The notes beneath the pieces were generated by a model. That model saw only the letters and a list, made by a program, of their open reading frames with translations, was not told the origin of the DNA and searched no databases. DNA of 22,287 nucleotides from Mariprofundus sp. (GTDB lineage: Bacteria > Pseudomonadota > Zetaproteobacteria > Mariprofundales > Mariprofundaceae): the NCBI GenBank assembly GCA_030951095.1, contig JAUZQI010000016.1:1-22287 (forward strand). Direction: 5' to 3'. Shown here one piece after another: positions 1 through 8,132 of the stretch (the stretch's first letter is position 1; each line of letters begins with the position of its first letter). The position numbers and the translations under genes were made by a program.

Positions 1-1425
1 GCCTTTGAACCTTCCGGCATTATCCTGTCTGGTGGCCCTAATTCTGTTTATGACGAGGAAACGCCACAAGCATCTGGCATTGTTTTTGATCTGGGTGTGC
101 CGGTATTGGGCATTTGTTATGGGATGCATACCATGGTAGCACAGTTGGGTGGTGCGGTAGAAACGGGTCTGGCACGGGAGTTCGGCTATGCCGAAATTCT
201 GACCTCCGGCGATTCTGCTTTGCTGCGTGGTATAGAGGACAAGGAAAACGGCGTACTGGATGTCTGGATGAGTCATGGTGACAAAGTGACAGGTTTACCG
301 GACGGATTCCATGTGATTTGCAGCAATGATTCGACGCCGATTGCCGGCATGGCCGATGAGTCGCGCCATTATTATGCTTTGCAGTTTCATCCCGAAGTGA
401 CGCACACCCGGCAGGGTACAGCGATTCTCTCCCGTTTTGTGCATGAAATCTGCGATTGTGGTCGGCAATGGACGATGCCGCACTATATTGATGAGGCGGT
501 AGCGTCTATCCGTCAGCAGGTGGGTGATGAAGAGGTCATTCTGGGGCTGTCCGGTGGCGTCGATTCTTCGGTGGCTGCGGCGCTGTTGCAACGTGCTATC
601 GGTGAGCAGTTGACCTGTATCTTTGTGGATAATGGCTTGTTGCGATTGAATGAGGCGGAACAGGTGATGCAAACCTTCGCCGATAATCTTGGCGTGAAAG
701 TTGACCATGTGGATGCTTCCGAGGTCTTTTTAAATGAGTTGGCTGGTGTTTCTGATCCTGAAGCCAAGCGCAAGATTATCGGTCGTGAGTTTGTGCATGT
801 ATTCCAGACCGAAGCTGAGCGCATACCTAAAGCCAAATGGTTGGCGCAGGGTACAATTTACCCTGATGTCATCGAATCAGCCGGCTCCAAAACCGGCAAA
901 GCCCATACCATCAAGAGTCACCACAATGTCGGTGGATTGCCGGATACGCTGCATCTGAAACTGCTGGAGCCATTGCGTGATTTATTCAAGGATGAGGTGC
1001 GTGAACTGGGTGTGGCATTGGGGCTGCCGCAAGAAATGGTTTATCGACACCCTTTCCCTGGGCCAGGGCTGGGTGTCCGCATTCTCGGCGAAATCAAACA
1101 AGAATATGCCGATTTACTACGTTTAGCAGATGCTATTTTTATTGAAGAACTCGTCTCATCCGGCTGGTACGATAAAACGTCGCAGGCCTTTGTGGTGTTT
1201 CTGCCGGTGAAGTCAGTCGGCGTGATGGGTGACGGACGCACCTATGAATGGGTGGTAGCGTTACGCGCAGTGCAAACACAGGATTTTATGACAGCACACT
1301 GGGCCGAATTGCCGCATGCATTACTGGCTAAAGTATCCAATCGAATTATCAATGAGGTGCGTGGTATCAACCGGGTTGTATACGATGTGTCGGGCAAGCC
1401 GCCGGCAACGATTGAGTGGGAATAA
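1..1425 (+). CDS. guaA: GMP synthase (glutamine-hydrolysing), 5'-truncated
   Basis: GMP synthase amidates XMP to GMP with glutamine and ATP, the last step of guanine nucleotide synthesis in the cytoplasm. The frame is open from base 1, so the start lies upstream and about 474 residues are visible of a family usually near 510-530. The N-terminal class I glutamine amidotransferase domain shows the nucleophile motif GICYGMH near residue 38 and the His/Glu part of the triad in QFHPEVTHT near residue 130. The ATP-pyrophosphatase domain has the P-loop GLSGGVDSS near residue 183. The C-terminal dimerisation domain ends in the hallmark PPATIEWE, so the 3' end is intact. guaB often lies upstream in other genomes but is outside this window. 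No terminator separates it from the next gene, which has its own promoter. Confidence 0.98.
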   Translation, partial: AFEPSGIILSGGPNSVYDEETPQASGIVFDLGVPVLGICYGMHTMVAQLGGAVETGLAREFGYAEILTSGDSALLRGIEDKENGVLDVWMSHGDKVTGLPDGFHVICSNDSTPIAGMADESRHYYALQFHPEVTHTRQGTAILSRFVHEICDCGRQWTMPHYIDEAVASIRQQVGDEEVILGLSGGVDSSVAAALLQRAIGEQLTCIFVDNGLLRLNEAEQVMQTFADNLGVKVDHVDASEVFLNELAGVSDPEAKRKIIGREFVHVFQTEAERIPKAKWLAQGTIYPDVIESAGSKTGKAHTIKSHHNVGGLPDTLHLKLLEPLRDLFKDEVRELGVALGLPQEMVYRHPFPGPGLGVRILGEIKQEYADLLRLADAIFIEELVSSGWYDKTSQAFVVFLPVKSVGVMGDGRTYEWVVALRAVQTQDFMTAHWAELPHALLAKVSNRIINEVRGINRVVYDVSGKPPATIEWE

Positions 1426-1445
1426 ATCGCATCTGAAAAAACTTC

Positions 1446-1454
1446 TGCTATAAT
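1446..1454 (+). promoter_or_regulatory. Extended -10 promoter of the FKBP lipoprotein gene
   Basis: TGCTATAAT is a perfect extended -10 (TGn plus consensus TATAAT) placed 31 nt before the ATG, in the short gap after guaA. No good -35 box is seen at the usual distance, which is common for extended -10 promoters. It would let the lipoprotein gene be transcribed independently of guaA. Confidence 0.55.
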
Positions 1455-1484
1455 TGCAGGATTCGAAATAAAAAGGGGAAGAAT

Positions 1485-2279
1485 ATGCACATGAAGAAAA
1501 CAATGATCGCAGCTGTATGTCTGGCCATACTGGCAGCCTGTTCACAGCAAGCGGAGGTTAAGAAAGCCAAGCCTGCCGAGTTGCAGTTGAATAATGACAA
1601 AGCCAAGCTCAGCTACGCAATCGGCATGGATATTGGCACGTCACTGAAATCACTCAATACTGATATAGATCGTGCAGCTTTGGTGGCAGCTATCAATGGT
1701 CGCCTAGATGGCGGCAAACTGAAGATGAATGATGAAGATGCAGGTAAGATAAAACAGGCATTTTTCAAGAAGAGGGCAGAGGAACAAGCGACGAAACAGA
1801 AAGCTTCGGCTGAAAAGAACAAAGCTGATGGCGCAGCATTTCTTGCCAAGAATGGCAAAAAGGAAGGCGTAACTACGACCGAGAGTGGTCTGCAGTATGA
1901 GGTTATGACGCAGGGTGACGGTGCCAAACCTCTGGCAACGGACAAGGTAACGGTCAATTACCGAGGCACCCTGCTTGATGGTACCGAGTTTGATTCATCC
2001 TATAAACGCGGCAAGCCGATTACATTCCCGCTCAATGGCGTGATCAAGGGCTGGACTGAAGGTGTGCAGTTGATGGGGGTTGGCTCCAAATTCAAGTTTG
2101 CAATACCGTCTGAACTGGCTTATGGCGAGCGCGGAGCCGGAGGAAAAATTGGCCCGAACAGTACACTGATTTTTGAGGTGGAACTGTTGAGTATTGGCGA
2201 GCCCAAGCCAGCCGATGCAGCTAAGACAGCTGATTCAACCAAGGCAACGACAACGGATAAGGCAGCAACCGCTAAATAG
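1485..2279 (+). CDS. FKBP-type peptidyl-prolyl cis-trans isomerase, lipoprotein (Mip/FkpA-like)
   Basis: Predicted envelope proline isomerase and chaperone of the Mip/FkpA/FklB type, 264 residues. The N-terminus is a lipoprotein signal: Lys-Lys, a hydrophobic stretch, then the lipobox LAAC with Cys near residue 19. Residues of about 35-120 form the helical, charged FKBP N-terminal dimerisation domain, with the typical KLSYAIGMDIG start. Residues of about 130-235 are the FKBP fold, with VNYRGTLLDGTEFDSSY, the active-site GVIKGWTEGVQLM, IPSELAYGERGAG and IFEVELLSI. The last 25 residues are a low-complexity Ala/Thr/Lys tail. The first ATG is chosen because AGGGGA sits 5 nt upstream; an in-frame ATG two codons later is 11 nt from the same site. 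The gene is flanked by its own promoter and a strong terminator, so it is probably monocistronic. Confidence 0.93.
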   Translation: MHMKKTMIAAVCLAILAACSQQAEVKKAKPAELQLNNDKAKLSYAIGMDIGTSLKSLNTDIDRAALVAAINGRLDGGKLKMNDEDAGKIKQAFFKKRAEEQATKQKASAEKNKADGAAFLAKNGKKEGVTTTESGLQYEVMTQGDGAKPLATDKVTVNYRGTLLDGTEFDSSYKRGKPITFPLNGVIKGWTEGVQLMGVGSKFKFAIPSELAYGERGAGGKIGPNSTLIFEVELLSIGEPKPADAAKTADSTKATTTDKAATAK

Positions 2280-2316
2280 CACATCTTTCATAAACAAGGA
2301 CGTCGATACAACTTAG

Positions 2317-2351
2317 CCCCTTCTCCCGCCTGTTCGGGAGGAGGGGTTTTT
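2317..2351 (+). terminator. Rho-independent terminator after the FKBP gene
   Basis: A 12-bp stem (CCCCTTCTCCCG with CGGGAGGAGGGG, one G-T pair) closes a 6-nt loop and is followed by TTTTT. It lies 38 nt after the FKBP stop. The opposite strand lacks a T-run after the stem, so it should act mainly on plus-strand transcripts. Confidence 0.9.
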
Positions 2352-2494
2352 CATGACTGGTTCTGAAAGGTATTTATCGGATGCACGCCATGGTTGAATT
2401 CAGCCCTCGAACGGCGGTTACTTCATCAGGACTAACTTTCCGGTTGCGAATTAACAGAATTTATTTCTCTATCAGTTCCACCGGACAAGTTGAC

Positions 2495-5287
2495 TCATGC
2501 TGATCCCGCTACAACCTCAAAACAGCGCGAGCAGAGCTCATTGTGCTGCACGTGTTCAGGCTGGGTCGGCATGCCGAAATTCCAGCAACGCGGGCATTTC
2601 ACACCATTTGCAGCTTTGATTGAAATGGCATTCCCGGATTCTACCCTGGCGACAATGAACAGTTGTTCCCAGCTTTCACTCAGCGACTCGGCAAATGATT
2701 CATCCAGATTCGGCACTGTGATGATGGCTGCAATAGAGGAGCCGACCACTTTATCTTTTTTTGCTTCATCGAAGGCTGTATTGACCTGTTCCCGAATGGC
2801 AAAGAAGGATGCCCATGCATCTTCATCAATACTGATATCGGTAACCGGGTGGAAAGTTTGCAGATGAATACTCTTATCAGCCGAACCGGGCAGGTGTTCC
2901 CATGCCTCTTCTGAAGTGAACGGTAGCATCGGCGCAATCAGGCGAATCAGCGTATCGGCCAGATCATAAACAGTGGCACGGGCTGAGGCGCGGCGTGCTG
3001 AATCGGCACTGTCACAATAGAGACGATCCTTGATGATATCGAGATAGAACCCACCCAGATCAAGCGAGCAGAAGTTGTGAATCTCCTGATGAATACGGTG
3101 GAACTGGTAGGTTTCGTTGCAGCTATGCACATGCCGTTCCAGCCGAGATAGACGATGCATGGCCCATTGATCCAGCGGCATGCGATCCGCCAGTGCGACG
3201 GCATCGTGTTCAGGATCATAGCCATTGAGATTTCCGAGCAGGAAACGAATCGTATTGCGAATACGGCGATAGGCATCGGCCAACTGTTTGACGATTTCAT
3301 CGGAGATGCGGATGTCCGCAGAATAATCCGAGGAAGCAATCCACAGGCGCAGAATATCCGCGCCCATTTGCTGGATGATTTTTTGTGGTGCAATCACATT
3401 GCCACGTGATTTGGACATTTTGTTGCCGTTTTTATCGACCACAAAACCATGCGTCAACACGCCTTTAAATGGGGCGACACCGCGCGTCCCCACGCTTTCC
3501 AGCAAGGATGACTGGAACCAGCCGCGATGCTGATCGGAGCCCTCCAGGTAGAGATCGGCGGGGGTGGAAAGATCGTCGCGCTGTTCGAGCACGCAGGCAT
3601 GGGTGCTGCCCGAATCGAACCAGACATCGAGAATATCGGTTTCTTTCTCGAAATCGGAACCGCCGCAGTCCGGACAGCTTGCGCCCGCCGGCAGGAAATC
3701 GGCCACATCTTTAGCAAACCAGACATCAGCACCGTTTTTTTCAACCTGTTTGGCAATGGCTTCCACCACTTCGGGCGTCGTGACTTTATGCGAGCCGCAG
3801 GCGCAGAGGATGGCTGTGATTGGCACGCCCCAGTTGCGCTGGCGTGATACGCACCAGTCCGGGCGTTGCTCGACCATGGTGCGGATACGGTTTTCGCCCC
3901 ATGCCGGAATCCATGTTGTTTTCCTGATTTCTGTCAATGCCTTGGCGCGCAGGTCGTTGTTATCCATGGAGATGAACCATTGCGGTGTGGCGCGGAAGAT
4001 GAGTGGTTTATGGCAGCGCCAGCAGTGTGGGTAGGAGTGTTTGATCTGACTGGTTTCCAGCAGCGCGCCGCAGCTTTGCAGATGTTCGACCATGATGGCA
4101 TTGGCCTGATACACATGGCGACCTTCGACCACCGGCGTTCCTTCCACAAACACGCCGGTATCCCCAACCGGATTAAAAGCTTTGAGGCCATAACGCATGC
4201 CGATCTCGTAATCTTCCTGACCGTGGCCGGGGGCGGTGTGAACGGAACCGGTGCCGGCTTCCAGCGTGACATGATCGCCGACCAGAATGGGTGCATTTTG
4301 ATCCAGATAGGGGTGGCGGAACAGGCGATTATCCAGTTGCGCGCCATTCATGCGGGCGATTACATCGCCTTGTGCGCCAATGGCGGTGAGTACGTCGTCT
4401 TTCAGGTCTTCGGCAAGAATCAGAATTTCGCCAGCTTTCAGGTTGGGATTTTCACCGGCATCGGTGATGTTGACGGCGGCGTATTCGATCTTCGGGCCGA
4501 CCGATACGGCCAGATTGGCTGGAATCGTCCACGGCGTCGTGGTCCAGATGACGATAGTGACATCGCCAGTCAGCGTCGGATCGATATCCGTCAAATCTTC
4601 ACCAGCAGCAAATTTCACATAGATCGAGTGGGATGTGTGATCATCATATTCCACTTCCGCTTCGGCCAACGCGGTGGCGCATGAGACGCACCAGTGCACT
4701 GGCTTGGCACCTTTATACAGGCCGCCAGTGGCACGGACTTTTCCGATTTCGCGCACAGTATTGGCTTCGAACTTATAATCCATGGTCACATACGGGTTTC
4801 CCCAGTCGCCGGTGATGCCGAGGCGCTTGAACTCTTCGCGCTGCACATCAATCTGTCCTTTGGCATATTCGCGGCATTCACTGCGGAATTCGGAATCAGA
4901 AATATCCTCTTTTTTTCGTTTCTTCTTCTTGAATTTTTCTTCGACCTTCAATTCAATCGGCAGGCCATGACAATCCCATCCCGGCACGTAGGGCGCATCG
5001 AAACCCATCATGGTGCGTGAGCGTATGACAATATCTTTTAGCACTTTATTGACTGCATGGCCGATATGAATACTGCCGTTGGCATAGGGAGGGCCGTCAT
5101 GCAGGATAAATTTCGGTGCATCCTTGCGCGCTTCTCTCAACTGTTCATAGAGCTTGGCATCTTCCCACTGTGCCAGCCGTTTCGGCTCATTGTTCGGCAG
5201 ATTACCGCGCATCGGAAAATCAGTTTTCGGCAGGAAAACGGTTGGTCGATAATCGAATATGTCTTTCATTTGGTTGTCGTTACCCAC
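2495..5287 (-). CDS. ileS: Isoleucyl-tRNA synthetase
   Basis: Charges tRNA-Ile with isoleucine and edits misactivated valine; class I aminoacyl-tRNA synthetase, about 930 residues, the normal bacterial length. Visible are FPMRGNL near the N-terminus, the HIGH motif in [16 protein letters not shown], an editing (CP1) domain with [11 protein letters not shown], the KMSKS motif in [12 protein letters not shown], the anticodon-binding domain, and a C-terminal zinc finger (CPRCWNF then CSRC). I chose a GTG start because GGAG lies 6 nt upstream of it and a predicted promoter starts transcription near 5314. The ATG at 5311 would leave almost no leader, and the ATG at 5269 lacks a ribosome-binding site. 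An unusual Lys/Arg-rich stretch (FKKKKRKKE) follows the HIGH region. ribF lies upstream, as usual, but is separated by an inserted element. No lspA follows. Confidence 0.97.
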   Translation of the reverse strand: MGNDNQMKDIFDYRPTVFLPKTDFPMRGNLPNNEPKRLAQWEDAKLYEQLREARKDAPKFILHDGPPYANGSIHIGHAVNKVLKDIVIRSRTMMGFDAPYVPGWDCHGLPIELKVEEKFKKKKRKKEDISDSEFRSECREYAKGQIDVQREEFKRLGITGDWGNPYVTMDYKFEANTVREIGKVRATGGLYKGAKPVHWCVSCATALAEAEVEYDDHTSHSIYVKFAAGEDLTDIDPTLTGDVTIVIWTTTPWTIPANLAVSVGPKIEYAAVNITDAGENPNLKAGEILILAEDLKDDVLTAIGAQGDVIARMNGAQLDNRLFRHPYLDQNAPILVGDHVTLEAGTGSVHTAPGHGQEDYEIGMRYGLKAFNPVGDTGVFVEGTPVVEGRHVYQANAIMVEHLQSCGALLETSQIKHSYPHCWRCHKPLIFRATPQWFISMDNNDLRAKALTEIRKTTWIPAWGENRIRTMVEQRPDWCVSRQRNWGVPITAILCACGSHKVTTPEVVEAIAKQVEKNGADVWFAKDVADFLPAGASCPDCGGSDFEKETDILDVWFDSGSTHACVLEQRDDLSTPADLYLEGSDQHRGWFQSSLLESVGTRGVAPFKGVLTHGFVVDKNGNKMSKSRGNVIAPQKIIQQMGADILRLWIASSDYSADIRISDEIVKQLADAYRRIRNTIRFLLGNLNGYDPEHDAVALADRMPLDQWAMHRLSRLERHVHSCNETYQFHRIHQEIHNFCSLDLGGFYLDIIKDRLYCDSADSARRASARATVYDLADTLIRLIAPMLPFTSEEAWEHLPGSADKSIHLQTFHPVTDISIDEDAWASFFAIREQVNTAFDEAKKDKVVGSSIAAIITVPNLDESFAESLSESWEQLFIVARVESGNAISIKAANGVKCPRCWNFGMPTQPEHVQHNELCSRCFEVVAGSA

Positions 5288-5320
5288 TATATGCTCCACT
5301 CGCTCATTCAAAGGTCGCGG

Positions 5321-5349
5321 ATAATATGCAAATCAATTGCTTTTGTCTC
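5321..5349 (-). promoter_or_regulatory. Predicted sigma70-type promoter of ileS
   Basis: On the minus strand GAGACA (-35, bases 5349-5344) and TATTAT (-10, bases 5326-5321) are separated by 17 nt, matching 4/6 and 5/6 of consensus. Transcription would begin around 5314, giving a short leader that carries the GGAG before the GTG start. It would give ileS a promoter of its own on the ileS side of the inserted element. Prediction from sequence only. Confidence 0.5.
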
Positions 5350-5446
5350 AGATGAAATACGATTGTATGACATCACGCATCGGGTCGATTTATGATGAGC
5401 GCTGTTTCAGAGGATATTCGTGGATCAAACCCAAACCTGACGTAAA

Positions 5447-5578
5447 ATGAATTTACAGCAAATTTGGGGCTTGATCGGGCTCAATGAACGCATGGATCAA
5501 TCAAAATATGACTGGTATGGCGACAATTCAATCTTTGCATCCGATGACAAGACAATCAGGGCGTTAGGGAAGTGCTGA
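5447..5578 (+). pseudogene. Short reading frame apparently cut by the 156-bp element
   Basis: An ATG-initiated frame of 43 codons with protein-like composition (MNLQQIWGLIGLN, KYDWYGDNSIF, DDKTIRAL) runs straight into the mobile element at base 5568 and stops 11 bases inside it. If the element and one TTAG copy are removed, the frame continues from 5728 (ALEAWRVSTTYIF) and stays open to 5945, about 112 codons in all. However, the part after 5780 is antisense to ribF, and no Shine-Dalgarno site precedes the ATG. I do not recognise the product. It may be a disrupted small gene or a chance frame. Confidence 0.25.
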
Positions 5579-5723
5579 TTAAATCCGGTTTGATGAGACC
5601 GCAATGGGAAATGGATGAGTTCAAGGCAAAAATTGCAAGGCATAGCACCGCTATGGCTCAAATCTTTAACGAAGAAATCATTTCACATGCAGGATCGTGA
5701 ATCATGGTTTGATCAGCGCTTCC
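5568..5723. mobile_element. 156-bp MITE-like element with IS5-type ends and TTAG target duplication
   Basis: The ends are imperfect inverted repeats: left GGAAGTGCTGATTAAA and right, as reverse complement, GGAAGCGCTGATCAAA (14/16). TTAG occurs directly on both sides (5564-5567 and 5724-5727), matching the YTAR 4-bp target duplication known for IS5-family elements. The interior is too short for a transposase and shows no convincing coding frame. It contains a small perfect hairpin, CATAGC-ACC-GCTATG, at 5641-5655. A 37-bp relative made of the same two ends lies at 12576-12612. The best reading is a non-autonomous, internally deleted derivative of an IS5-family insertion sequence, sitting between ribF and ileS. 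The family is inferred from the target site and the end sequence. Confidence 0.8.
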
Positions 5724-5780
5724 TTAGAGGCATGGCGGGTCAGCACTACGTATATATTCATCGTGTCGAGTGAACAGGTA

Positions 5781-6704
5781 TCAGGAGAGAATTTCCCTTG
5801 CGGCTTTGCAGTCTTGGGCAATCTGTTCGGCCAGATCATTATGGCCGGTAAATTTGCGGTCTTCCCGGATGCGTTTCACAAAAGATACATTCAGGCATTG
5901 ATCATAGACATCCGGGCTATCATCCAGCAGGTGCGTTTCCAGTAGCAGGGTACGGCCATTAAAGGTGGGGCGGTAACCTAGATAGGCAGCACCATTCCAT
6001 GTTCCGGTTTCGGATTTGGCGCGTACGGCATAAATGCCAACAGGCGGATGGGCCAGATCGGCCACATCAATATTGGCCGTTGGAAAGTTCATCTGGCGGC
6101 CGCGTTTTTCACCATGTAATACCTTGCCGGCAATCGAATAATCGCGCCCCAGCAGTGCAGCGGCCAACTCAAAGTCGGCAGCTTCAATTGCCGAACGGAT
6201 ACGGGAAGATGAAACCACAGCGCTCATCATTTCAAAGGCAGCCGCTTCAGTGACAGTGAAGCCTCTGGCATCGCCAAGCGTACGCAGATCATCAACATGA
6301 CCTTCACGATCATGGCCGAAGGCAAAATCGTAACCGACATGGATATGTTTGAAACCGAAGGTGTCATGCAGAAAACATGAAAATTTATCAGCTGGCCAGC
6401 TGGCCAACTCCAGATTAAATTCCAGCAGTAATACAGCATCGACACCGGCTGCTTTCAGATACTGCATTTTTTCCTGGATATGACAGAGGCGGCGCGGCGC
6501 TTCCTCCGGGAAAAGTACTGCTCGCGGGTGCGGTTCGAAAGTAACTACAATCGTAGGGCCACCTACAGCCTGGGCGTGCCCATGTGTTTCAGCCAGAACC
6601 TGTTCATGGCCCATGTGCACACCGTCAAAATTACCAACAGTGATGGCACCGCCCTTAAGCTCTGATATCTCTGCAGCTTCTAGCCATGAAGAAATGATTC
6701 GCAT
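5781..6704 (-). CDS. ribF: Bifunctional riboflavin kinase / FAD synthetase
   Basis: Phosphorylates riboflavin to FMN and adenylates FMN to FAD; 307 residues, normal for prokaryotic RibF. The N-terminal nucleotidyltransferase (FAD synthetase) domain shows TVGNFDGVHMGHEQVL near residue 22, VTFEPHPRAVLFPE, and the ISSSRIRS-type motif as VVSSSRIRSAIE near residue 164. The C-terminal flavokinase domain, from about residue 185, shows GKVLHGEKRGRQMNFPTANI, GYRPTFNG and LLETHLLD. The start codon ATG has only a weak ribosome-binding site. The gene is transcribed toward ileS, the common ribF-ileS order, but the two are now split by a mobile element. nth lies 155 bp upstream on the same strand, so ribF may be served by read-through from pilP-nth or by an unrecognised promoter. 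Confidence 0.96.
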   Translation of the reverse strand: MRIISSWLEAAEISELKGGAITVGNFDGVHMGHEQVLAETHGHAQAVGGPTIVVTFEPHPRAVLFPEEAPRRLCHIQEKMQYLKAAGVDAVLLLEFNLELASWPADKFSCFLHDTFGFKHIHVGYDFAFGHDREGHVDDLRTLGDARGFTVTEAAAFEMMSAVVSSSRIRSAIEAADFELAAALLGRDYSIAGKVLHGEKRGRQMNFPTANIDVADLAHPPVGIYAVRAKSETGTWNGAAYLGYRPTFNGRTLLLETHLLDDSPDVYDQCLNVSFVKRIREDRKFTGHNDLAEQIAQDCKAAREILS

Positions 6705-6859
6705 GCTGCCGAAGCTACAGCTTCACTGATTTTCATTCACGCACCAATGCGTTTCATATTAAATTGAAAAGGAAACCAATATGGCGTTTGATGTGCCAGC
6801 TTTTTGCGAACTTCTGCCAGAATGCTTTCCTGCACGCCGGAGTTTTCTGTAGTGAAAAG

Positions 6860-7501
6860 CTATCCTATAGGGCTGTTTTTTTCCGGCCAGTGACATTCAG
6901 CCATGACAGGGCATTGATGGCATTTGGGTTTACGTGCTGTGCAGATATAACGACCATGCAGAATCAGCCAGTGATGGGCGTGCTGCATGAATTCCTGCGG
7001 AATGACCTTCAGTAATTCTTTTTCTACATCCAGCGGGGTCTTGCCCGGAGCCAGGCCGGTGCGGTTGCCTAGTCGGAAAATATGCGTATCCACAGCCATA
7101 GTCGGTTCACCGAACAGGACATTAAGCACGACATTGGCTGTTTTTCGACCCACACCGGGCAGTGCTTCCAATGTTTTTCGCGTACGGGGCACTGCACCGC
7201 CATGCCTGTTTACCAGCATTTCACAAGTGCCGAGAAGATGTTTTGCCTTGCTGTTATAAAGTCCGAGTGAGGCGATGTAAGTCTTTAGCTTTTCCTCACC
7301 CAGTTCAAGAATTGCCTCGGGTGTGTTGGCAACAGGATAGAGCCTGGCAGTGGCCTTGTTGACGCCTGTATCGGTTGACTGGGCCGATAGCATGACAGCA
7401 GTCAACAGCTCGAATTCATTACTGTAATTCAGTTCGGTGACAGGTTCCGGGTTGGCTGCCTGCAGATGTTCAAAAAAACGCCGAATTTCTGCGGTGGTCA
7501 T
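6860..7501 (-). CDS. nth: Endonuclease III (DNA glycosylase/AP lyase)
   Basis: Removes oxidised pyrimidines and cleaves abasic sites in base excision repair; about 213 residues. It closely follows the classical Nth layout: NEFELLTAVMLSAQSTDTGVNKAT near the N-terminus, the helix-hairpin-helix LPGVGRKTANVVL with the catalytic Lys, the catalytic Asp in AVDTHIFRLGNRT, and HHWLILHGRYIC. It ends with the [4Fe-4S] loop Cys-x6-Cys-x2-Cys-x5-Cys. The chosen ATG gives MTTAEIRRFF, which aligns with family starts. A TTG four codons earlier is also possible, and neither has a strong Shine-Dalgarno site. The gene starts 15 nt after the stop of pilP on the same strand, so the two are probably co-transcribed. 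Confidence 0.97.
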   Translation of the reverse strand: MTTAEIRRFFEHLQAANPEPVTELNYSNEFELLTAVMLSAQSTDTGVNKATARLYPVANTPEAILELGEEKLKTYIASLGLYNSKAKHLLGTCEMLVNRHGGAVPRTRKTLEALPGVGRKTANVVLNVLFGEPTMAVDTHIFRLGNRTGLAPGKTPLDVEKELLKVIPQEFMQHAHHWLILHGRYICTARKPKCHQCPVMAECHWPEKNSPIG

Positions 7502-7516
7502 GGATGGGAACAAGAT

Positions 7517-8008
7517 TTATTCGTTGAGTTCTTTCATAGTCAGAGTGACCTGATGGTTCACAATATCACCGGCAGGGTTGAATACCTGCTCGGTAAAATA
7601 CACGGTGTTATCATCTATTTTATCGATTTTTCCGTTGTTTTTCCCTACATAGTTTCCCTGGCGGACAATATACCCCTTGTTGGCAGCATCCTCGATCATG
7701 GCCACGCGTTCTCCACCCATGCTGAAAACAGCCACCAGCCTGAGCACATCGAGATCAAATGCTTCCAGCGGATCCCGCTTGCGATTGGCCATGATCTTCT
7801 GTTTTTCCAGCAGTGCAGCCCGGCGGCTTGTCGCAACACGGGCAAGATAAGAGGCGAATGGATCGCGCAAATTGGCAAAATCAATTTCCGGAGCTTTGAC
7901 CATATGCTTTAGTGCATCGGGGATATCCGCGTCACTGGCAGCAGGGGCTGCTATCAGGGGCGAAGCACTTAGCAAGAGTCCTGAAATTAGCCATATCAAA
8001 TGCTTCAT
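7517..8008 (-). CDS. pilP: Type IV pilus assembly protein PilP-like, orphan locus
   Basis: PilP is a periplasmic member of the T4P alignment complex that bridges PilN/PilO to the PilQ secretin. This 163-residue protein has an N-terminal signal sequence (about residues 1-22, LIWLISGLLLSASPLIAA). It then shows the PilP signature: RDPF near residue 48, KRDPLEAFDLDVLRLVAVF, an ERVAMIED segment, YIVRQGNYVGKNNGKIDKID, and a final strand before TLTMKEL. Unlike the well-studied lipoprotein PilPs, there is no Cys at all, so it cannot be lipidated; it would be anchored by an uncleaved signal or secreted to the periplasm. GGGGGA sits 5 nt before the ATG. It is not beside pilMNO/pilQ, which lie about 11 kb away on the other strand without a pilP between pilO and pilQ. 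Recognition is by motif only. Confidence 0.85.
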   Translation of the reverse strand: MKHLIWLISGLLLSASPLIAAPAASDADIPDALKHMVKAPEIDFANLRDPFASYLARVATSRRAALLEKQKIMANRKRDPLEAFDLDVLRLVAVFSMGGERVAMIEDAANKGYIVRQGNYVGKNNGKIDKIDDNTVYFTEQVFNPAGDIVNHQVTLTMKELNE

Positions 8009-8048
8009 GATGATCCCCCTGCATACAGCAGTAAATTACTCACAAGCA

Positions 8049-8077
8049 ATTACAGCAGAATGACTGCCATATGCAAA
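8049..8077 (-). promoter_or_regulatory. Predicted promoter of pilP-nth
   Basis: On the minus strand TTTGCA (8077-8072) and TGTAAT (8054-8049) are spaced 17 nt apart, and a TGn immediately precedes the -10 (TGCTGTAAT), making an extended -10. Transcription would start near 8042, leaving about a 34-nt leader with a strong Shine-Dalgarno site before pilP. It separates pilP-nth from the upstream bcp-coaBC-dut unit. Confidence 0.5.
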
Positions 8078-8132
8078 GGTTTGTGCTGTCACAAAAAAAA
8101 CAGGTTGCCGGAGAATCGTGACATTTTGTCAG

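Larger units (their letters stand above)
5312..5780. other. Intergenic stretch between ribF and ileS
   Basis: This 469-bp gap separates two genes that are commonly adjacent and co-transcribed. It holds the ileS promoter (5321-5349), a short possible plus-strand frame (5447-5578) and the 156-bp mobile element (5568-5723). I see no RNA gene and no clear terminator for ribF in it. Bases of about 5350-5446 show nothing I can name. Confidence 0.7.

Noticed and set aside
2352..2494. lspA or another gene following ileS
   Set aside because: The gap of 143 bp has no open frame with a start signal on the minus strand; the usual ileS-lspA linkage is absent here.
3866..4684. 272-codon open frame on the plus strand
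   Set aside because: It is antisense to the well-conserved ileS coding region and its translation has no recognisable motif; it is a shadow frame.
8085..8131. T-rich run after dut on the minus strand as a terminator
   Set aside because: Eight T residues are present, but no GC-rich stem directly precedes them; only a 5-bp TGACA-AAA-TGTCA hairpin lies nearer to dut.
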